From: Sphingomonas sanxanigenens | GTDB taxonomy: Bacteria > Pseudomonadota > Alphaproteobacteria > Sphingomonadales > Sphingomonadaceae | Assembly: GCA_003240855.1 (NCBI GenBank) | Contig: QFNN01000153.1 | Coordinates: 1 to 5,388 of the forward strand | DNA length: 5,388 nt | Direction of reading: 5' to 3' | Part shown: piece after piece, positions 1 through 4,251 of the stretch | How positions within the stretch are numbered: the stretch's first letter is position 1 | Layout: every line of letters begins with the position of its first letter | Program-made: the position numbers and the translations under genes | The notes under the pieces: model-generated | What the model was told of the DNA's origin: nothing | Database searches by the model: none | What the model saw: only the letters and a program-made list of their open reading frames with translations

Positions 1-204
1 GCTGCCGCCGGCCTGATGACCCTGGCGGCGTGCAACAAGTCGGAAACGACCAACGTTGAAGCCGAGAATACCGCTGCGACGCTCGAGAACGCCGCTGACA
101 ACCTCGACGCGCTGGCCGACAACGCCACCGAGGCCGGCGAAGCGACCCTCGAGAACGCGGCTGCCGACAACGCTGCCGACGCTGCGGCGAACGTCGCCAA
201 GTAA
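1..204 (+). CDS. Small Ala/Asn-rich outer-membrane lipoprotein, 5' end cut by window
   Basis: The frame is open from base 1, so the true start lies upstream. Sixty-seven residues are visible. Residues 1-10 are the end of a lipoprotein signal peptide with lipobox L-A-A-C; the lipidated Cys is codon 11 (bases 31-33). An internal ATG at base 16 falls inside the signal peptide and cannot be the start. Mature protein would be 57 residues, acidic, rich in Ala, Asn, Glu and Asp, with no Pro and a single Gly, so probably a long helix. The segment ATLENAA occurs twice, 22 residues apart. The last residue is Lys. After the Cys come Asn and Lys, with no Asp at +2, which fits outer-membrane sorting under the E. 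coli rule. I do not recognise a named family. Length, helical character and terminal Lys resemble Braun lipoprotein Lpp, but the core is Ala-rich rather than a clean Leu/Val heptad. An intrinsic terminator follows 37 bases after the stop, so it is probably transcribed separately from the transpeptidase genes downstream. Confidence 0.8.
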   Translation, partial: AAAGLMTLAACNKSETTNVEAENTAATLENAADNLDALADNATEAGEATLENAAADNAADAAANVAK

Positions 205-241
205 GGTTCTTCGGTCGCTTCGGCGATCGATGGCAGGATCA

Positions 242-270
242 GGGGCGGCCCCGATGGGCCGCCCCTTTTT
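242..270 (+). terminator. Intrinsic terminator of the lipoprotein gene
   Basis: A perfect 10-bp GC stem, GGGGCGGCCC (242-251) with GGGCCGCCCC (256-265), closes a CGAT tetraloop and is followed at once by five T (266-270). It lies 37 bases after the lipoprotein stop. This is a classic Rho-independent terminator for plus-strand transcription and separates the lipoprotein from the downstream genes. Confidence 0.92.
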
Positions 271-315
271 CGTGGCCAATTGAATATCGCGAGGCGGCAA
301 GCGCAGCATCAGCGG

Positions 316-344
316 TTGTCGATTTAACCAGGCATACCTAGATT
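316..344 (+). promoter_or_regulatory. Candidate promoter of the YkuD_2 gene, placed for a leaderless mRNA
   Basis: TTGTCG (316-321) and TAGATT (339-344) are separated by 17 bases; each matches the housekeeping -35/-10 consensus at 4 of 6 positions. The predicted transcription start, about 7 bases past the -10, falls on or next to the ATG at 351. No purine-rich Shine-Dalgarno sequence is visible before that ATG. Both boxes are weak matches, so this is a candidate only. Confidence 0.35.
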
Positions 345-350
345 GCCGCC

Positions 351-950
351 ATGGGATCGCATATTTCGCGCAGACAGCTCGTCTTTTCAGCCGCCGCCAT
401 CGGCGCGTCCTCGGTTCTTCCCGCTGCGGCGCACGCGGCGACGCAGGACAGTGTGCTTCGCGGGATCGCCACGCGCGAACTGTCCCGTATGGGCGGCGCG
501 ATCAAAAATCACGACATGGTCGGCGTCGCCGACTTTGCGGCCGCCTCGTCCTCGCCGCGCTTCCACCTCGTCGATCTCGCGGCCGGCCGCGTTAAAAGCC
601 TGCTGGTCGCGCACGGCCGTGGTTCCGACCCCGCACACAGCGGCTGGCTCCGGCGCTTTTCTAACGATCCCGGGTCGGCGGCGACTTCGGAAGGCGCCTT
701 CGTCACGTCAGGCCTTTACTCAGGCAAGCACGGCGCATCGATGCGCCTGGTCGGGCTCGATCCCACCAACAACAATGCCGAGGAGCGCGCCATCGTGGTC
801 CACGGCGCCTGGTATGTCGGCGACGACATGCTCCGCCAGCACGGCCAGCTCGGCCGCAGCGAGGGCTGCTTCGCCTTTTCGGAATCCGAGATCGCGATGG
901 TCCTCGATCGGCTCGGTCCGGGACGCCTGATCGTTTCGACGCGCATCTGA
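351..950 (+). CDS. YkuD_2-family murein L,D-transpeptidase-like protein with Tat signal
   Basis: This 199-residue periplasmic protein resembles the YkuD_2 branch ('murein L,D-transpeptidase catalytic domain family'), whose Cys-dependent fold makes or exchanges L,D peptide bonds in peptidoglycan. The N-terminus has a twin-arginine motif, SRRQLVF (residues 6-12), a hydrophobic Ala-rich stretch and a likely AHA|A cleavage site after residue 29. Family landmarks appear in order: VAHGRGS at 86-92, AHSG at 95-98, FSNDPGSAATSEGAF at 103-117, YSGKHGASMRL at 123-133, VVHGA at 149-153 (His151) and GRSEGCFAF at 168-176 with catalytic Cys173. In relatives the Cys is usually followed by Pro; here it is Phe. 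All expected landmarks are present, so the enzyme looks intact. The ATG at 351 is chosen because it gives a complete Tat signal, although no ribosome binding site precedes it. The next gene starts 60 bases after the stop and also encodes a transpeptidase. The acceptor and donor peptides are not predictable from sequence. Confidence 0.9.
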   Translation: MGSHISRRQLVFSAAAIGASSVLPAAAHAATQDSVLRGIATRELSRMGGAIKNHDMVGVADFAAASSSPRFHLVDLAAGRVKSLLVAHGRGSDPAHSGWLRRFSNDPGSAATSEGAFVTSGLYSGKHGASMRLVGLDPTNNNAEERAIVVHGAWYVGDDMLRQHGQLGRSEGCFAFSESEIAMVLDRLGPGRLIVSTRI

Positions 951-953
951 TCC

Positions 954-971
954 CTCTTGCCCGCTCTTGCC
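954..971 (+). repeat. Short direct repeat between the two transpeptidase genes
   Basis: CTCTTGCC occurs at 954-961 and again at 964-971, a 10-base (about one helical turn) period, just before the inverted repeat at 974-986. It could be part of a regulatory site or chance; it is too short to say more. Confidence 0.4.
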
Positions 972-973
972 GT

Positions 974-986
974 CTGTCTAAGACAG
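974..986. repeat. Perfect 13-bp inverted repeat upstream of the YkuD gene; possible operator
   Basis: CTGTCT-A-AGACAG is a perfect two-fold symmetric site with a one-base centre. It sits in the 60-base gap between the two transpeptidase genes, 24 bases before the ATG at 1011. A one-base centre makes it a poor RNA hairpin, so a dimeric DNA-binding protein site is the more natural reading. I do not recognise the regulator. Confidence 0.4.
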
Positions 987-996
987 GCGCGGGACT

Positions 997-1001
997 GGAG
1001 G
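997..1001 (+). promoter_or_regulatory. Ribosome binding site that fixes the YkuD start at 1011
   Basis: GGAGG lies 9 bases before the ATG at 1011. The reading frame is open further upstream to a TTG at 957, but that start has no comparable site and would place 18 charged or unrelated residues in front of an otherwise complete signal peptide. Confidence 0.8.
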
Positions 1002-1010
1002 GTTCGATCC

Positions 1011-2003
1011 ATGAACATGCTGAAATGCGCCGCCGCATTCGCGCTGATCGCCGCGGCTGCTCCGGCTCTGGCGCAGGGAGCGACGGCGAGTTCCCCCGCC
1101 GAGCTTGCCCGCACCGTGGACAAGCTGAAACCCGGCCAGTGGGTCTGGGCGCCGCAGGTTGCGCCCAGTGGCCCGGTCCTGATCTATGTCGATCTCTCGC
1201 GTCAGATCGCGACCGTCTATCGAAACGGCGTGCGGATCGGCGTCAGCACCATTTCTTCCGGCAAGGAGGGCTACGAGACGCCTACGGGTGTCTTTACCAT
1301 CCTTCAGAAGGACGTCGACCACCGCTCAAACAAATATAACAGCGCCCCCATGCCCTATCAGCAAAGACTGACCTGGGACGGCGTGGCGCTCCACGCCGGG
1401 GGCCTGCCGGGCTATCCCGAAAGCCATGGTTGCATCCACTTGCCTTATGGCTTCTCGCGCGAGTTGTTCGGCATCACCAGCCTCGGCGCGACGGTCGTCG
1501 TCGACGGCAATGCCATCGATCACGTCCGGACCACCGACAACAGCCTGCTCCAGCCGCTCGACAAGACCGGCGACGCCACGCCGGTGCGGCCGCTGACCAA
1601 CCAGCAATATCGCTGGACGCCCGAACTTTCGCCAACCGGGCCGATGACGATCATCGTCTCCAAGGCCGACCAGACGATCGTCGTCCTGCGTAACGGCATC
1701 GAGATCGGGCGCAGCGTCGCCAGTATCGACAATACCGATCCCACTTCGCACGTCATCAGCCTGACGGCGGGGCCTGACGGCAAACCGCGCTGGGTTTATG
1801 TCGGGCTGCCCGGCCACAGCGAGGATGCAGGCAAGCAGCTCGACGAAGCGACCCTCAACCGCGTGCGCATGCCCCAGGCCTTCTACGATGCCGTAAAAGC
1901 GGAGATTCGGCCGGGCGCCACGATCCTGGTCACCGGCTCCAGCGTAGGCGCCGACACCGGCAAGCGCATTACCGTGATGGATGCGGTAAAGCCGAAGCTC
2001 TGA
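1011..2003 (+). CDS. L,D-transpeptidase (YkuD domain) with second degenerate YkuD-like half
   Basis: This 330-residue exported protein has a Sec-type signal peptide (residues 1-22, likely cut after AQG or ALA-Q). Residues about 45-165 form a YkuD catalytic domain: the RNGVRIGVSTISSG strand region (71-84), TPTGVF (90-95), APMPY (112-116), ALHAG (126-130; His128) and SHGCIHL (138-144) with nucleophile Cys141. The residue two after the Cys, commonly Arg in YkuD enzymes, is His143 here. Residues 202-238 align without gaps to 46-82 with 16 of 37 identities (W.P...P.GP..I.V....Q...V.RNG..IG.S), and GATILVTG (302-309) echoes GATVVVDG (159-166), but this second half has no His/Cys catalytic motif. 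So the protein looks like one active domain plus an inactive duplicate that may bind peptidoglycan or position substrate. The start is ATG 1011, supported by GGAGG nine bases upstream. It probably works on L,D cross-links or on attaching proteins to the wall. Spacing of 60 bases from the previous gene allows co-transcription, but the repeats in the gap suggest some independent control. Confidence 0.92.
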   Translation: MNMLKCAAAFALIAAAAPALAQGATASSPAELARTVDKLKPGQWVWAPQVAPSGPVLIYVDLSRQIATVYRNGVRIGVSTISSGKEGYETPTGVFTILQKDVDHRSNKYNSAPMPYQQRLTWDGVALHAGGLPGYPESHGCIHLPYGFSRELFGITSLGATVVVDGNAIDHVRTTDNSLLQPLDKTGDATPVRPLTNQQYRWTPELSPTGPMTIIVSKADQTIVVLRNGIEIGRSVASIDNTDPTSHVISLTAGPDGKPRWVYVGLPGHSEDAGKQLDEATLNRVRMPQAFYDAVKAEIRPGATILVTGSSVGADTGKRITVMDAVKPKL

Positions 2004-2007
2004 GGCT

Positions 2008-2046
2008 GGAGGGCGCCATGCCGCTGGACAGCGGCCAAGCGCCTCC
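2008..2046 (+). terminator. Large two-part hairpin after the YkuD gene; terminator-like but without a T-run
   Basis: Five bases after the stop, GGAGGGCGC (2008-2016) pairs with GCGCCTCC (2039-2046) with one bulged G. Inside this, GCCGCT (2020-2025) pairs perfectly with AGCGGC (2030-2035) around a GGAC loop. The whole structure is strong, about 14 pairs, mostly GC. No T-tract follows, so it may be a 3' stabiliser, a Rho-assisted stop or a processing boundary before the tRNA genes rather than a standard intrinsic terminator. Confidence 0.5.
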
Positions 2047-2071
2047 GCTATCGGCGTTGCCTTCGCATGGC

Positions 2072-2146
2072 GGGCCTGTAGCTCAAGGGTAGAGCTGGCC
2101 GCTCATAACGGCTTGGTTGCGGGTTCGAATCCTGCCGGGCCCACCA
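2072..2146 (+). tRNA. tRNA with CAT anticodon, probably tRNA-Ile2 (lysidine type), otherwise elongator tRNA-Met
   Basis: A full cloverleaf folds by hand: acceptor GGGCCTG (2072-2078) with CGGGCCC (2136-2142) and one T-G wobble; D-stem GCTC/GAGC (2081-2084, 2092-2095); anticodon stem GGCCG/CGGCT with loop CTCATAA, anticodon CAT at 2104-2106; T-arm GCGGG-TTCGAAT-CCTGC (2119-2135); discriminator A2143 and an encoded CCA (2144-2146). It is not the initiator: position 1-72 is a G-C pair and the three G-C pairs next to the anticodon loop are absent. Pairs 4-69 and 5-68 are both C-G, as in E. coli tRNA-Ile2 and unlike the U-A and A-U pairs of elongator Met, and these pairs are used by TilS to choose its substrate. 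The TTGGTT variable region also recalls E. coli ileX. I favour Ile2, reading AUA after lysidine modification, at about 60-65%. Confidence 0.95.
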
Positions 2147-2151
2147 TGCGT

Positions 2152-2179
2152 TTGCCGGTTGGCGCGGCCGCGCTATATG
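2152..2179 (+). promoter_or_regulatory. Candidate promoter for tRNA-Pro
   Basis: TTGCCG (2152-2157) and TATATG (2174-2179) are 16 bases apart, and the predicted start near 2186 lies a few bases before the mature tRNA-Pro 5' end at 2191. The region after the -10 is GC-rich, as is typical of stringently controlled stable-RNA promoters. Most of the spacer is a 12-bp perfect palindrome (2162-2173, GCGCGGCCGCGC). This suggests tRNA-Pro can be transcribed on its own and not only with the preceding tRNA. Confidence 0.5.
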
Positions 2180-2190
2180 GCCGTCAGCGT

Positions 2191-2268
<78 letters not shown>

Positions 2269-2283
2269 CACGCTGCCCGATCA

Positions 2284-3156
2284 TCACGCTGAACGCCGGC
2301 GCTGTAGCCAGCGCACCAGCAGGCCGGCGTTGAGCAGCATCACGACGCCATAGAGCGTCGGGGCGATCGCCAGCGACAAATCCTTCAGGATCGACAATGT
2401 CAGCAGCGTCGCCATCGTCGCATTATGCACGCCTGCTTCGATCGCGATGGTCAGCCGATCCTTCGGGTCAAGCCCGATCAGCGCCGCCAGTCCAAGCCCG
2501 ATCGCCATGCCGAGAGCGTTGAGCGTCCAGATCGCCGGCCCGGCCCGAACGAGGTTGGCGAGGAGGAGCGACGCGCTGGCGATCACCGAAAAACCGATCA
2601 CGACGATCAGCACGACCAGCGACGCAGGGCGCAGATAGGGTGCGGCGCGTTCGGCAAAGACGGGAGCGGCCTTGCGCAGCGCCATGCCAAGCGCGATCGG
2701 AATCACCGTCATGATCGCGAGCTGCGCCATCGTCGACACTATGGAAAGCTCCGGTGCCTCTCCTCCCACATAGAGATGCTGCAATCCCCAGCGCGCAAGG
2801 ATCGGAATCGTAAAGACGGTAATCAGGCTCGACAGCGAAGTCAGCACAACTGCGAGCGCGACATTCGCTTTGGCGGCAAAGGTGATCGCATTGGACGTCA
2901 CGCCGCCGGGGCAAATGGCGAGCAGGAACAGCCCGGCCGCCATTGGCGAGGGCAATGCGAACAGCCAGGCGACCGCCAGCGCCAGCGGCGGCATCGCCAC
3001 AAGCTGGGCCGTCAGCCCCACTCCCACCGCGACAGGATTGCGCCCCACCTCCGCGAAATCGGCGAGCCGCAGCGACAAACCCATGCTGAACATGATCGCG
3101 ATCAGCCCGACGGGCACGACGAAGCTGTTCACGAATGCCGATATTTCCGGCGGCAT
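2284..3156 (-). CDS. BASS-family transporter (bile acid:sodium symporter-like), inner membrane
   Basis: This 290-residue, very hydrophobic protein should have about 9-10 membrane helices, the usual size for the SBF/BASS family of sodium-coupled organic anion carriers. Two family hallmarks mark the crossed helices that hold Na+ in the Neisseria and Yersinia ASBT structures: ICPGGVTSNAITFAAKANVA (residues 81-100) and the EAGVHN motif (240-245). In the structures the second motif has Gln at its fifth position, giving a sodium ligand; here it is His244, a variant. MFSMGLSL (22-29) is the typical first-helix end. The ATG at 3154-3156 is chosen because it places the first helix where relatives have it. 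The frame stays open upstream to a TTG near 3261, but that 35-residue extension has no membrane segment and overlaps the end of the deacetylase gene. Only a G-rich run, not a canonical ribosome binding site, precedes the ATG. The substrate cannot be told from sequence; bacterial relatives carry varied organic anions. It lies 76 bases downstream of the deacetylase and may be in the same transcript. Confidence 0.9.
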   Translation of the reverse strand: MPPEISAFVNSFVVPVGLIAIMFSMGLSLRLADFAEVGRNPVAVGVGLTAQLVAMPPLALAVAWLFALPSPMAAGLFLLAICPGGVTSNAITFAAKANVALAVVLTSLSSLITVFTIPILARWGLQHLYVGGEAPELSIVSTMAQLAIMTVIPIALGMALRKAAPVFAERAAPYLRPASLVVLIVVIGFSVIASASLLLANLVRAGPAIWTLNALGMAIGLGLAALIGLDPKDRLTIAIEAGVHNATMATLLTLSILKDLSLAIAPTLYGVVMLLNAGLLVRWLQRRRSA

Positions 3157-3232
3157 AGCCCCCACCCCGCCCGTCAGATGATTCACAGAGCTTTGACATA
3201 GCGCAGAAAAATCGGCCGCGGCCAGCCCCTGT

Positions 3233-4237
3233 TCAATCGCGCATCGCCCGCGCCCCCGCAATCAGTTCACCGCCGGAGATCGCCGATACGCCCAGCCGCG
3301 CGAGCAACCCGAACATCGCATCCCACCAGCGATGAAAGGCGGCCAGATCGCCCTGATCGCGGACATAAGGCGTATTGCCCGGGACCAGCGACGGCGAATG
3401 GAAAGCAAAGCTGAGGATCGGCACGCCCTCGCCCAGCATCAGCCGGACGGCTTCGGCCGCATCGGCGAACGGCATGCCTTCAGGCGTGAGCGCGACGCGC
3501 GACAGCAGCCGGGCGCGCGCCGCGAAGGACAAGCCAAAGGGCGCTTTCGCAAGCGCCGCGTAAAGCCTCCAGCCCCCGCCCCGCAGCGCGCCGGTCAGCG
3601 CGACGCCTAGCGGCTGGACGAGCAATTCGCCGCCCCGCCCCGCCCGGAACGGGTGCGGTCCAAAGCGCCTGAAATCGACCCCGCCTTCACGCGCATAGTT
3701 GAACAGCGGTCGCGGCGACAGATCGAGCGCAAAGCCGTGTCTCAGCAAAATCTCCGCGCTGTTCGGACCCACGCCATAGCGCCCGGCCCGGTAGATGACG
3801 GGACCTATGCCGAACGCCGCCTCGATCCGCGCAACAAGCGCCGCGATCTTCGCTTCCTCGTCCGCTTCCGGCAGCGCGCCGGCGAATGTCGAACCCAGCC
3901 CCTTGGGCGGCGTGACCCAGGGATGAAGCTGCGCGCCGATTTCCGCCCCGCCATGTTCCAGCGCCTCGCTGACGGCCGCCACCGCATCCGGTGCATCCGC
4001 GATGGGATAGTCGACGAGGTAGATTGGGCGCGCCCCGGCATCGACGAAGCGGCGGTGCATGGCCGGGATAGCCTGCGCCGCACTCACCCCATAGGACAGC
4101 CATTGCCGCCGACGGCCCCAGTCGAACTCCTCCTCGGTATCGACGCCAATCAGGTAGCGGCGGTGGAGGACGGCTGGCAGGCGAGCCAGCCGCGCGGGCG
4201 GCGGCGGGCGGTCCAGCCTGCCTTCGTCCCCGCTCAT
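3233..4237 (-). CDS. WalW-like NodB-fold polysaccharide deacetylase (CE4-type)
   Basis: This 334-residue protein without signal peptide or membrane helix resembles the WalW branch of carbohydrate esterase family 4, metal-dependent NodB-fold enzymes linked to LPS or other surface glycan synthesis. Family motifs run in order: YLIGVDTEEEFDW (28-40) carries the early acidic metal/catalytic motif with Asp33; GAQLHPWVTPP (101-111) supplies metal ligand His105; YRAGRYG (149-155) is the conserved Arg motif; LDLSPRP (171-177); and SFAFHSPSLVPGNTPYVR (276-293) holds the late catalytic His280. In classical NodB enzymes the metal motif is H-x3-H; here only one His is evident, as I recall for WalW-like members. 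Residues 10-16 are Pro-rich. The cytoplasmic location points to a nucleotide- or lipid-linked sugar precursor rather than exported polymer, but this is inference. The start ATG has GGGGGAG six bases upstream. It begins 14 bases after the sensor-kinase stop, so the two are almost surely one operon. Confidence 0.85.
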   Translation of the reverse strand: MSGDEGRLDRPPPPARLARLPAVLHRRYLIGVDTEEEFDWGRRRQWLSYGVSAAQAIPAMHRRFVDAGARPIYLVDYPIADAPDAVAAVSEALEHGGAEIGAQLHPWVTPPKGLGSTFAGALPEADEEAKIAALVARIEAAFGIGPVIYRAGRYGVGPNSAEILLRHGFALDLSPRPLFNYAREGGVDFRRFGPHPFRAGRGGELLVQPLGVALTGALRGGGWRLYAALAKAPFGLSFAARARLLSRVALTPEGMPFADAAEAVRLMLGEGVPILSFAFHSPSLVPGNTPYVRDQGDLAAFHRWWDAMFGLLARLGVSAISGGELIAGARAMRD

Positions 4238-4243
4238 GCGCCT

Positions 4244-4250
4244 CTCCCCC
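4244..4250 (-). promoter_or_regulatory. Ribosome binding site of the deacetylase gene
   Basis: On the minus strand GGGGGAG ends six bases before the ATG at 4237. It fills half of the 14-base gap after the kinase stop (4252-4254), leaving no room for a promoter or terminator between the genes. Confidence 0.65.
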
Positions 4251-4251
4251 G

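Noticed and set aside
957..1010. 18-residue upstream extension of the YkuD enzyme from TTG
   Set aside because: It would bury the signal peptide, and the ATG at 1011 has a good GGAGG nine bases upstream.
2299..2314. GCGCTG-TAGC-CAGCGC hairpin as a tRNA-Pro terminator
   Set aside because: It has six pairs but no T-run on either strand, and it lies within the last codons of the transporter gene.
3180..3184. GATTC (CcrM-type GANTC) site upstream of the transporter
   Set aside because: A single five-base site is expected by chance, and other GANTC sites occur inside genes in the window.
2425..3201. Plus-strand 258-codon frame rich in Arg, His and Gln
   Set aside because: It is antisense to the BASS transporter, whose family motifs are clear; composition is typical of a high-GC shadow frame.
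3207..3223. Minus-strand GGCCGCGGCC followed by T5 after the deacetylase stop
   Set aside because: The palindrome leaves at most a three- or four-pair stem once a loop is allowed; too weak to call a terminator.
3157..3261. 35-residue N-terminal extension of the transporter from a TTG start
   Set aside because: It has no membrane segment, overlaps the end of the deacetylase gene, and family members start near the ATG at 3156.
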